From Linepithema humile (taxonomy: Eukaryota > Arthropoda > Insecta > Hymenoptera > Formicidae), in the NCBI RefSeq assembly GCF_040581485.1, contig NC_090128.1:1922001-1986000 (forward strand): 64,000 nucleotides of DNA, given 5' to 3'. The notes below the pieces were generated by a model. The model ran no database searches. It saw only the letters and a list, made by a program, of their open reading frames with translations, and had not been told where the DNA came from. A program made the translations under genes and the position numbers. How positions within the stretch are numbered: the stretch's first letter is position 1; each line of letters opens with the position of its first letter. Positions 1-9,738 of the stretch are shown here, in pieces.

Positions 1-540
1 TAGCATTGTGGAAATCGATAGAAAGAAAATAAATTCTTTTTTTTCTTCACATACTTCTAGAAAAAATACAAAATAAATATGTAAATAAATATGGAATACA
101 CTGTATTTTCATACACTTATACAAATAAATTGAAATATTATATTTAATCATCGTCGAGCTTTCGTGAGAAGATTTTTTGACATATTTTTTACAGAAAACA
201 CAGCAAAGTAAATAATTAAACTAAGTATTTACTTAAAATTTATTGTACCCCATGCTGCATATATTACATTGTTTCGGAAAAAAGTAACCATCTTTGTACT
301 CTTTTTATATTTACAGATTAAATCGGAGTATAGAAAGAATGTGAAATTGCTGCGGAATGTTCAAGTCTCGTTTAAAGGGTTATTATTATACAATATTTGA
401 CAGGAGAAAAGGTGTATCACCAACACCGTTCGCACGAAGAGTGTGAGGACATTGAAATGTCCTCTTTTTTTATTTATATAAATAATTAAAAATAATATGA
501 AAAAGTAGTCGATATGAACGACTTGGGACCACCCGTTTAC
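1..540. other. BPNT1 downstream flank / 3'UTR
   Basis: AT-rich sequence with no credible coding region. It should hold the 3'UTR of the minus-strand BPNT1 gene. A reverse-strand AATAAA (tttatt on the + strand, about 469-474) lies roughly 70 bases past the BPNT1 stop codon and is the best poly(A) signal candidate. Confidence 0.6.
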
Positions 541-1997
541 CTATTGCAACGTTTGCTTCACTTCGTCAGGTATGCGACTCAAATACCATTGATGCGATTG
601 GCCGGGTGCAGTGGCTAGCACACCTCTGGTATTCGCGAGCGTCGTCTCCGGATGATAGGGATAGCGTTCGCCGTGAAGATCAGTCAGGACGCCGCCGATC
701 GTGTGGAGAACGGCTTCGGGTGCGCACGTGTCCCATCTCTTGCATCCGCGGCTGGCGAACACATATGCGTGCGCTTTTCCCTCCAACAAGAGAATTACCT
801 GGGAATAAATATCGATATAAACGTAAATGCAATGTAGATACATAAACAAATAGATATAAAAAGCGTCATTGATGCCTTTGGACTTAGAATTTTCGCTTTG
901 GATTTCAGTTGAATTTGAAATTCAAACAGCTAGAAATGCATAGCTAAAAGCATAAGACATTAACGATTTCAGTTACCAAAAATGGTACCAATAATTTGAA
1001 GATTGTAATCGGCAATTACATAATTGCTTCTGCTATCACCTTGTGTCCAGCGCCGCCGACACGCGCCACTTCGTCAGGATTCAATGACTTTATGGCAGTT
1101 TGGACAATGCCGTCAGAATGCGAACGAGTGGTCGTGACTATTCTCTTCCCATCTGGCGGTGATTTTGGCATAAACCCGCCGTATCCCGCGCCGTCGATGC
1201 CCCATAATGTACGTCCGTTTTCAACAAACGCGTCACTTTCGTCGTTTTTGTAATAGGGCTGATGTATCACGCCTCCGACCGCCGTTCTGCCGACTGCCAC
1301 GCCAACCAGTACTGTGACGTGCTCCACTAGTCCTTGCGTATATTCCGCAGTACCTGCAATGCAGTCTTTCGTAAATAATGAATACTTTTCCTTCGCAAAT
1401 AAATGGACACAAAACGAAATATAGAATATTCCGTTTATCATGCTTGTTGAATATTTCTTTAGAATTTAATATGTCTTTAAATATTTAGTTTAACTATTTC
1501 TTCAAATCTTTTTAATTAAAGTTTGTTGAACTCTAATGCAAACTGTTAATTAGAGAAACTTAGAAAGACAGATGTGAGAAATACTGGATTATAAATGATT
1601 AAATTGAGAATAAAGCATTCCAGCAAAAGTAATCAGTACCATCCAAAGGATCCACCCAAACGCAAACATCCTTGGGATTAATGTCCTCCAGATGAGCCGG
1701 CAGTTTTAGTTGCAACACTTCTTGATCGGCTTCTGTGACAATCCATTCGGATGGTACTTCACAGCTGGATGGTTCCTCCTCGCCAATAATCGTGATATTT
1801 GGAAACTGACGACTGAGTGAAGTGATAATGCATCGTTGAGCACAGCGATCCGCCTCCGTTTGCAGATCATTCTTGCCTTTCTCCACAATGTTCAATCCAC
1901 CTTTATTCAACACATCTCGGATTACCTTGCCAGCTTGCACTGTGGCACACACAGATGATGCCACTATGCGTGTTAATAAGGCAGCACTTTGAGCCAT
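541..1997 (-). CDS. BPNT1: 3'(2'),5'-bisphosphate nucleotidase 1
   Basis: Three exons on the minus strand: 1997-1640, 1353-1040 and 798-541, giving 309 aa, the usual length for the family. All junctions are GT-AG and keep frame. The protein belongs to the Mg2+-dependent, Li+-sensitive inositol-monophosphatase fold. Known members convert 3'-phosphoadenosine 5'-phosphate (PAP) to AMP in the cytosol, clearing a by-product of sulfotransferases. Visible motifs are IIGEEEP (about residues 70-76), WVDPLDGT (about 114-121, metal-binding Asp pair), GGAGHK and KRWDTCAPE (about 244-252). The start at 1997 gives MAQSAALLTR, which matches the family start region. The gene is divergent from mtTFB2. Identification rests on motif order and length; the remaining uncertainty is exact splice positions. 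Confidence 0.95.
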
Positions 1998-3229
1998 TTT
2001 ATGAGTGATTGTTTTCCTTCTATAAATAATACTGATAATGATGTAATATCATTGATAAGCTGTCCCCGTTTCTGAAAATTAGGACATATCGTTATCTCTC
2101 TAAGATATATATTACATCTTAAAAGCTTAGAGAGTATCCTATAGTTTTTAGATAAATTAATCTATTTGTTATAGAAATAAAATTAGTTATTGAAAATATC
2201 AATTTATGAAGTATTAGTGAAGTTAATGATTTAAATAACAAAAAATTATATACATATTTATGATATTAAGTGGATTATACTTTCTTTTTGCTAAAATATC
2301 TTCTCTTCAATTTTACTACCCAACCCAATGTGCATAATCAATGTGCATAATCAACATAAATGAATAATTCAATGATTATACAAAAAGAATAATATGTAAA
2401 TTACTGCAAATTTTATGATTGCGTGTTTTTCTAATTACTTACAATGATTTTCAACCATAACGTTATGACAATCAGGAAACAATGATTACTCTAAAATCTA
2501 TATACACACACCACACACACACATTGGTTAAGTTAGGTATAGTTAGGTTAGGTTAGGTTATGAGTGACGACTAGTGGTGACGACCAATATCATATTTTAC
2601 GAATTTGTTTGGATCAATTGAAATATATGTGATTTTAAATAATTTTACGAATATTGCTGTTCGCTGATTGACAGGATAATTTTTTTCTGTCGGAAAGAAA
2701 CATTCTTCTCTGAATAACATGTTTTATAGCATAAAAATGAAACTAACCAACACACGTGTAAGAAGAACGTAAATATAGCCGATATTAAGTAATTTAAAAA
2801 AAGGTAAGCAGTGTTTAAAATACACAGATATCAAGTCATTTAAAAAATAGTGTCGTTCCTTTAATTTTATAATTATTAAATCTTTTGTTATATTAAAAAT
2901 ACATTTTTTTCACATATTTATTTTGTAATGTGTTTTTTAACATTTTGGGTAAATTTTAAGAAAATCGATCGATTGATTAAAAAAAGACAATCAAATTTCA
3001 ATGAAGAACATTTATGATTGTATGTTTTAAAAGCAACAATGCAATAGCAACTAATAATATTAAGTAATTGTGAAGGAAAGTACTTTCTCATTAATTTTGC
3101 CTTTATTATGCTCTTTTTGGATGCTTCTTTTCTTTATAATTATTCTTTATAATACTTTTGTTTTCGATACTGTTATCTAAGATTGTTGTGCATTATCAGT
3201 AGCTTTGTTTTGTATAGATTGGATGTAAA
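1998..3229. promoter_or_regulatory. Divergent intergenic region BPNT1 / mtTFB2
   Basis: About 1.2 kb between two genes transcribed away from each other, so it should contain both promoters and 5'UTRs. It is AT-rich with no sizeable ORF. It carries a short TTAGG run near 2527-2560, a CA-rich stretch near 2505-2523, and a small direct repeat (aatgtgcataatc twice, about 2328-2355). No TATA box can be assigned with confidence. Confidence 0.5.
2527..2560 (+). repeat. Interstitial TTAGG telomere-like repeat
   Basis: The stretch holds an imperfect then perfect run of the unit TTAGG (about four units, three of them exact and in tandem, plus degenerate ones to the left). TTAGG is the canonical insect telomere unit. 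Here it is too short to be a telomere and sits inside a divergent promoter region. Confidence 0.75.
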
Positions 3230-4775
3230 ATGATACGCAGAAGTTTTCTTCCTGTGATAACTTCCTGGTTGTCAAGAGGAAATAAGCATATTGTGAATGT
3301 TGTATATTCCTCAACATTAGTTACTGATAGTTCACATTATGTGCACTCCAAAGGGACTGAGAACATTAATATTAATATAAAAGAAGTCAAGAAAAAGGCC
3401 AAATGGAAAAAAAGTATCTCTATACTGGATGACGAGGAGAAGCTTGAAGCCATTAATCATGTAGAAAATGTTAGTGTTCCAGATGAAATTAGTCCTGATT
3501 TAAAACAGTCGCTAATGCTCGAACGATATAAAAATACATTATATTTGATTGACAGAGAGGCAGCTAGAAGATATGTCTCTTTTATTATAAATGATCTCTC
3601 GAAGAATACATCCTTCGTCGCAGAATTAAATTCTGGCTTCGGTGTGCTAACTGCAGAACTGTTGAAAGCTGGTGTACCGTTGATTCATGTGTACGCGCCA
3701 AATAAAGTTTCATACTCAGTACTGGACGACATCAGCAACGCATATCCTGGTAGATTAAACATTAAAGATTTTAATATCTTGAAGATCACCAAACTCTATT
3801 ATATGGATAGAGTTATCGGCGGCAATCGGGTGCAAGAAATCTTGAAGGAAGTAAAAAATAAAAAATGGGAGGATGAAACTTCCATGCAGATAATTACTGC
3901 GACGTCTAGTACAGAGTTTTTCAATCATCTTCTGAAAAGTTTACTTTTCCGCAGTTGCTTCATGTCCCGCGGAAGACCTGTCTTTTACCTCGCAGTGCCT
4001 CCATCTCTGTGGAATGTTAGTATCTTTTCATTTTTTTTTTTTTTTTTTAATCTTGATTGGAATATTTTTAAAATAAGGAGACAAACTTTAGGAATGTTTT
4101 CACTGTGCAATTTTTATTTTAGAAACATTCTGTATGCTTGATAATTTGTATTGATATTTGGCTTTTAGAAATTTGTCTACAATACAAGCGACAGTCACAG
4201 GTACAATTATAGGAGAGTGTTGTTCAAATTGATGTTTGATGCTGAACTCCTGGGAACTTTGGACAGGAAGTCCTTCTTACCTTGGCCGAGACAAAAGAAA
4301 TTTACAACAAAGTCAGCTATTGAAAGGGCGAAATTAGATTACGCGCAAATTTATGTGGCAAGAATCGAACCGAAGATTGATTTTTATTCGCAACTGTCGG
4401 AAAAAGATTGGTTAATATTTTGGTATTTCGCGAGACATCATTTACGGAGGCGCACTAACAAAGTGATACCGGAACTAGAGTGAGTATAGAGTGTCATAAA
4501 GAATCTTAAATATACATATAAAACTCTTTACAATAATGTATCATCCTGTTTTTAGAAAGTGGGTGCCAGGTTGTGGAATCAGACTGATAGCCAAGGACTA
4601 TACGATATTCACGCAATTCAAAGATTTGACGCCGGCGCAAATCATGGAACTCTTCATAGAATTTAAATCCTGGCCGGAATATGAAAACAATTATTTTCTA
4701 GCTTTTATGATGGATTCTTTAAAAACGAACGAATTGCAATTATTAGAGCTCGAAAACTTGAAGCTGAAAGAGTGA
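3230..4775 (+). CDS. mtTFB2: Mitochondrial transcription factor B2 (rRNA adenine dimethyltransferase family)
   Basis: Three exons, 3230-4015, 4169-4479 and 4556-4775, give 438 aa in continuous frame. The protein is related to KsgA/Dim1 rRNA dimethyladenosine transferases. The B2 paralogue acts with mitochondrial RNA polymerase to open promoters on mtDNA. The N-terminus is basic with few acidic residues (RRSFLPVITSWLSRGNK), consistent with a mitochondrial presequence. The SAM-binding loop reads FVAELNSGFGVLTAELLKAG (about residues 125-144), followed by a VYAPNK strand and an FYLAVPPSLW region at the end of exon 1. The C-terminal exons include KKFTTKSAIERAKLDYAQ. The first intron has an 18-base T run. 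Fast-evolving sequence fits TFB2 better than TFB1, but the choice of paralogue is an inference. Confidence 0.88.
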
Positions 4776-5737
4776 TTTTGTAAATACACTTGTAAATATA
4801 CGATATAATAATGAAAGCTAATTTCTCAATATTCGAATATTCCGTACTTGATTTGTAACGAAACGATTTTTACACAGCGTTCACGTCGCAAGAGATATTT
4901 GAAAAAAAAAAAACAAGTTACATTTGAACATTGGTCATCGTCTTAACGCGAGAGATTTAAACAATTGCAATTTCCGCGAATGTATGTTCCTGGAATTCCG
5001 ACCAGCTCCTCTTCCTCTTCCATGCGTAAGCGGCTTCCTTACAAATTGCACATACACGATACATGCGCGAGGATCGCGTCGGTGTATTAGTGAAGAGGAT
5101 TATCGTTCTGGTCGGTACTCTTACATTTCCTTTTTACACTGGTTGGCCTTGAGGGCTCTGTAGTCACATTGGCTTTCGTTATAATTGAACGTACGCGCGA
5201 GCGAATCTTAGAAGGCGCGCTCTCTCAAGTTCATCTCTCGCATCCATCATAATCACCAATACACGCGCGGATATCTCTGTATGTCTTGTTTTTTTTTTTT
5301 TTTTTTTTTTTTTTTATCGCGAAGCGCCGTCGCCGGAGAAACTGTAAGGAAAATATTTGTCGATATTAAATCTCCGTGTGCGGAGGAGTGCAAATTCAAT
5401 CGGAATGCAGTTGTTAGTGCATAAATAATTATATCGCCGACGAGTGTTCAGTTGTAACTTGTAATAGAATATATAATGAGTGTCCTCAATCGAATACATC
5501 ACGCTGACGGCTCTCTCATTTTTTAGTCCGCCGTTGGAAAGCGTCCGGGAGAGATTGAAAAGAATTAGCATTTTTATGATCGCTATCTGTCCACGTATCG
5601 TCATCAATATTTATGCACAATTGCGTTCTATTTCCACTTGACCTTTGTTCGCAATATCGAGATTTCATATTACAGGACTGCTCTCCGGTTTTCTTCGTTC
5701 AAGTCGCTTTCAAGTACTTGCACTTCCGATCGCGAGA
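4776..5737. other. mtTFB2 3' flank and upstream region of the DUF4789-like gene
   Basis: No supported coding region. The left part is AT-rich and probably the short mtTFB2 3'UTR. The right part (about 4950-5280 and 5320-5640) is less AT-rich and probably holds the promoter and 5'UTR of the next gene. A pure T tract of about 27 bases lies at 5290-5316. Confidence 0.5.
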
Positions 5738-6441
5738 ATGAGGTGCTTGCTCGTCGGTGTTGTGTTTTTCACGTGTAACTGTTTAATACGGGGTCAGGAT
5801 GTGGTGTTCCCGACGGACGAAGAGACTTCTCACGTCAGCGGCGGCAATTCTACGGTAACGTAACGTTAATGCAAGACCGACGAGGGAAGCCTTTCACACG
5901 TTCGTTTCTCCCGCAGGTGATAACGGACCGTTTACCGGTGCTGACGAACGACTGTCCGAAAAATATGCTGCTCTACCCGGGCGACGGTTCGAAGAGCAAC
6001 TGGGTATGCGACTGCAGACCGCGATTCCTGTACTTCCCGTTGAACGACTCCTGCCACGAGGCGTACATGCAGGGCCCCTGTCCGCCTGGGAATTACGTCG
6101 TTCTGCCCGAGGACGAGTCGGTGCCGCATTGCGCGGTGAATCCTTGCGGCGATGCGAACGGCGTGGTGCCGTTCAACGGCACGTGTTACGCTCTCCGAAC
6201 GATCGGCGGCCCGTGCGCGCCCGACGGGGTGATAGGCGTGAATGAGACAAACTTTCAATTGGAATGCGTGTCGGCGGACATTGCGCCCTTTATGATAATC
6301 AATGCTCCGAAAAGGCCGTCGTCCAAGTGCCCGCCGGGAAGTCGCAGGAGCACACAAGGAATATGCAAACAAGTAAGAGTAAGTGACGGTCAGGATGCGG
6401 TGTGCCTGACGGACAGAGAGCTTTCTCACGGTGGAACGTAA
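5738..6441 (+). CDS. Small secreted Cys-rich protein, DUF4789-like
   Basis: Exon 1 is 5738-5854 and exon 2 begins at 5917; the intron is only 62 bases (ACG|GTAACG ... CCGCAG|GTG). The start at 5738 gives a hydrophobic signal peptide (MRCLLVGVVFFTCNCLIRGQ). The mature part has many paired Cys: WVCDCRPRFLYFPLNDSC, YMQGPCPPGNYVVLP, NPCGD, GGPCAPDG and SKCPPGSRR. This pattern is what I recall for insect DUF4789 proteins, which have no known enzymatic role. Frame continues in exon 2 to a stop at 6439-6441 (213 aa). Two good donors lie just before that (GTAAGA at 6375 and GTAAGT at 6381), and an acceptor at about 6717 would add one residue and a stop, so the C-terminus is uncertain. The tail after 6388 repeats the end of exon 1 (see repeat entries). 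An AATAAA lies at 7227-7232. Confidence 0.8.
5792..5881 (+). repeat. Duplicated segment, copy A (exon 1/intron 1 junction)
   Basis: The end of exon 1 plus the start of intron 1 of the DUF4789-like gene, from ggtcaggatg to aatgcaagaccga. A similar segment recurs at 6388-6464 in the same orientation. By eye about 80-85 percent of aligned bases match outside one gap of roughly 12 bases. Confidence 0.8.
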
Positions 6442-6464
6442 TGTAACGTTAATGCGAGACCGAA
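6388..6464 (+). repeat. Duplicated segment, copy B (end of exon 2)
   Basis: A direct copy of 5792-5881 placed immediately after the likely exon 2 donor. It keeps the same reading frame as exon 2: GQDAVCLTDRELSHGG here versus GQDVVFPTDEETSHVSGG in copy A. The splice donor of copy A (ACG|GTAACG) reads ACGTAATG here, so it is broken, and the frame runs to a TAA. Confidence 0.8.
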
Positions 6465-7482
6465 GTTCGTTAGCTCATTCAAGCTTGCTTTATGCGACAG
6501 AATTTTATTTGCCATGTAATACAGAAAAGATTTCAAAAATACACACATGACGCAAAATATGATCAGTATTTTGCATGTGTGTATCCCGATACTTGAAATA
6601 ATTTCTTTCCGCATAGAATTATAAGTAGACTTCTGTTTCGAATAAAGTAAGCTTTAACATTTGACATTTACGTGATTTCGCATACATCGTGATCTTACAT
6701 GTGTTAAATTTTTCAGGGTTAATCACGGGCTCGTCAGGCTGCATCGAATACTTCAATATATTGTTGCAGTATAATTTATATGTAATCGCAATTCGTAATA
6801 GCCGCACTTAAATAATATCAAATAACAATGTAGGCTTATTAACAAGTGTCTCTCACTGTATATTTAAAATCCACAATCTGATGTAGTCGACATACGTCAT
6901 GTATCGCACGTATGTAGTGGAATCGGAAAAATATATATGCAAAAAAGCAGTTACTAACTTCCACGACTTCTTATATTCCTATGACTATTTGTTCGCTTTC
7001 GTTATATAATGTATTATCCATGGAAATACTTATATACTGTGATATATACATTATTATTAATATGATTTTTATATATACAAGTCTTACGATACGTCTAAAG
7101 TTAGAAAATCGATTAAACGAAGACGCAACTGTTAAAGAATTTAGCTTCAATTATATGTGAGAAATGTAATTTTTGTGATAAGTTGACAAATTCTGAACAA
7201 AGACTGTACATGTGTTTCAATTGTTCAATAAAAAGAAACATTAAACTGCTATCCTTCTTATAAAATCGATTATTATAGATTATGTGTATATCAATGTATT
7301 ACTTGACTCGCAGAATTCTGTGTGCGCTTCAAGATTAATTAAAAATATTGCGTATGTAATGCAATTGTTACATTGTTCTCGAAGATACGGTGGACATGAT
7401 TATTTGTTCTTATAAATCAATGAATGATGTTATTATCAAGGTTTACCTTTGGCAAAGTAAAATTTTAAATGTGTACCAAGTT
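6465..7482. other. 3' flanks between convergent genes
   Basis: AT-rich sequence without a coding region, between the convergent DUF4789-like gene and TMEM179-like gene. It should hold both 3'UTRs. A possible terminal acceptor (tttttcag) is at about 6717 and a + strand AATAAA at 7227-7232. Confidence 0.5.
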
Positions 7483-8238
7483 TTAGCTCGGTTCCTGCTG
7501 CTGACCGCTCGTAGTGGCTTCTATCAATCTCTGTCTTTCTCTATACATGGAGACTTTCATGTTCTCCAGCTGATGGTACCGCAACACCTTCAAGACAGCA
7601 AAAACTGACAGGCCAACCCAGATCGATAAACTGCTCCAGATGCCGAATTGTGCGGCGCCGAGTTCGATGTGAAAGCCAGACGTATCGATGCCGTCGGCCT
7701 TGTCGATGTCATTCCCAGCCGCAAGTTCGCACGACGGGAATCTTTTTGTCATACATTGGCACCAGGTCATAAAGCCCAGCGTGACGATAATCGCCGCGAT
7801 CAGGGTGACGACGGTGAAAATAATCGACGCGACGACATCGACGAACGCGGAGAGAAACGAGCTGTCGTCGCCGCGATACATGAGCAAGGACAGTCGATAG
7901 ATTTGTATCGCCGACGTCACAAGCAATATCAAGCCCACGAATATCGTGTAGTTGCAGTAAGCCTGCGACGCCCAATTCACGACAAACTGGCCGTCCGATT
8001 CCTGCCAGACCCCGGTGGAGAACAAGAGACAGTGTCCGCTGCGGGAGAAAAGAGATCGAAATCATACCGGTTTGACGATTGGTATATCGATCTTTGACGC
8101 AGAGGATGCGTCACGCTTTGAATCTTACCTAAACTCATCCTGATGCAGGCTCATAGGCACAATGATGCAGAGCGACAAAATAAGGGCCACTACGTAGCCC
8201 GCTATTTGACTCAGCAGCAAGATATTTGTCAGTGCCAT
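7483..8238 (-). CDS. TMEM179: TMEM179-like four-pass membrane protein
   Basis: Two exons on the minus strand, 8238-8129 and 8038-7483, give 221 aa, close to vertebrate TMEM179. The junction reads TTTAG|GTAAGA ... CCGCAG|CGG and keeps frame. Four hydrophobic segments are visible: ILLLSQIAGYVVALILSLCI (about 6-25), YTIFVGLILLVTSAIQIY, FVDVVASIIFTVVTLIAAII with LGFMTWC, and FGIWSSLSIWVGLSVFAVL near the C-terminus. Family-like landmarks are the N-terminal MALTN, the GHCLLF step after TM1, SSFLSAF, and the FGIW segment. The function of the family is not established. The gene is divergent from ATG2. Confidence 0.92.
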
Positions 8239-9738
8239 ATTTTAGATCGATATTATGTACAAAACGGAAGTATCTCACGTTTCGAATGCACCGATAAAAT
8301 TATTAATCGCCATTAGCCGGTTTGGACGTGGACTTCATTCCTTTCATTTGACAGTTCCGTCGAACCTGTTCGGCGCACTTGTGTCTGTCAAAATAAACTG
8401 TCGGTGGACGTGATCGCAGAATATCGAGTCTTGTTCACGGCAGTGACGTCAGATCTGAGAGCAAGCAACAAGCAGCATGAGAGAGAGGGATATCGCACCA
8501 TGCGCAAGTTTTGCGCTTCGACTAGCTTCGTCCTAAATAAGACCTTAGAACATCCTAAAAACGTCTTTAAAAGGACATCTTTGAGACGTCCTAAAAAAGA
8601 TGTCGTTTTTTAATTCTCTTAACAATATGCATTTTAAATTTTGTAACAAAACACTTTTCAAACATTTCAATTGTTTAAGTATTTTACGAGCATTCCAACA
8701 CTGTCAAAAGTAGTTCAGAAGCGAAAATAAGCATGTAGAAAAATTCAGATTATTCGCTGGAATGGTCAGAAACGCTCCATTTTGGCCGTGATTTTAAAAA
8801 AACTGTACGAGAGCACTTACTATCAGTGGTTTTGTCATGTTGCCACAACCGACCTAAGATGTCACTACTCTCGCACGAGCTCCTAATCGTCTTTCTCTCT
8901 CTTTCTCTCTTTCATGTGTTTCTGTTAATAATTTCGTCAAATTTCAGCTAAAATAGAGCGTTCACGGCGCAGTGCGCAGTGCATCCAATGTAATAAATTG
9001 CAAAAGTGAGGAAATTACGTCGCTTCTGGAGCTCATGCATTGCACATGCGTGAGAAAATTCACAATTCGCGATTGCTGCATGAACACAGCTGCGCGACTG
9101 TCATTCATCAGCTGATCGGCGTGCATATTGCGATTAAAGAGACGGGAAGGCCGCACTCCCGTCTATTCAGAAATATTATCCGAGGTTCTCCGTCCGAAAC
9201 TTTTTTTCTGAGGTTGCCGGATCGCACCGTGAACTGAACGAAAAACGGCGACAGCGCCGTGCCCGCTCATTCGTTTGCATCGCTCGGACGGGGGAGAGCC
9301 AGAATCGGGGGCCGCCGGAGTCGGGGCAGAGTTTTTTTTTTTTGTCTCCCCGTATCAGTCGACTCCGAACGAGGTGGGGACGCCACGCGACTGACGCTCA
9401 CGCGTGTACTGTGTGCAGCGCAGCGCATCACATCGCCATCGTCCTCGACGAAAACATCGGCCGAAAAACGTTCGAATTGGCGGCTGCGAGGACTTGCCGC
9501 GCGACAGACCGCGTGTTATGTCGAGCGTCGCGGGGACGGACGGCGCGCGTGTTAAGGAAATGCGATTCGCATCGCTCAGTCATCCGCCAGACTATTAAAC
9601 ACACGCTCGCGCTGGTGAGGTGATGCCTGGCGACGGCAACGTGCCTGGCGCGACGAGATGATGAACCTCCTCCGCTGCGGACACGACACGCCGGAGATTT
9701 CTCGGGATTAGAACGGTGTTGCGACACGTGCGAGTAAA
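8239..9738. promoter_or_regulatory. Divergent promoter region TMEM179 / ATG2
   Basis: About 1.5 kb between start codons of two divergent genes. The part from about 9240 to 9738 is rich in GC and CpG and is the likely ATG2 promoter and 5'UTR. Several short ATG-started frames occur there but none looks conserved. A palindromic minisatellite-like patch lies at 8526-8605, and CT-rich microsatellite sequence near 8891-8911. Confidence 0.55.
8526..8605. repeat. Degenerate palindromic GACGTC-type simple repeat
   Basis: Alternating units resembling aggacatctttgagacgtcc and its complement (cctaaa, aacgtcttt, aaggacatcttt, agacgtcctaaa, aagatgtc). The units form an imperfect self-complementary block. 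Confidence 0.55.

Noticed and set aside
445..471. GAGGACATT/AATGTCCTC stem followed by a T run, looking like a bacterial Rho-independent terminator
   Set aside because: The surrounding genes are spliced eukaryotic genes. The loop would be only two bases; it is probably a chance palindrome near the BPNT1 3' end.
5932..6429. 165-codon minus-strand frame opposite the DUF4789-like gene
   Set aside because: Antisense shadow of a GC-rich exon; Arg-rich, no recognisable features.
9259..9623. Overlapping ATG-started frames upstream of ATG2
   Set aside because: They lie in a CpG-rich promoter/5'UTR, overlap each other in several frames and lack any protein signature.
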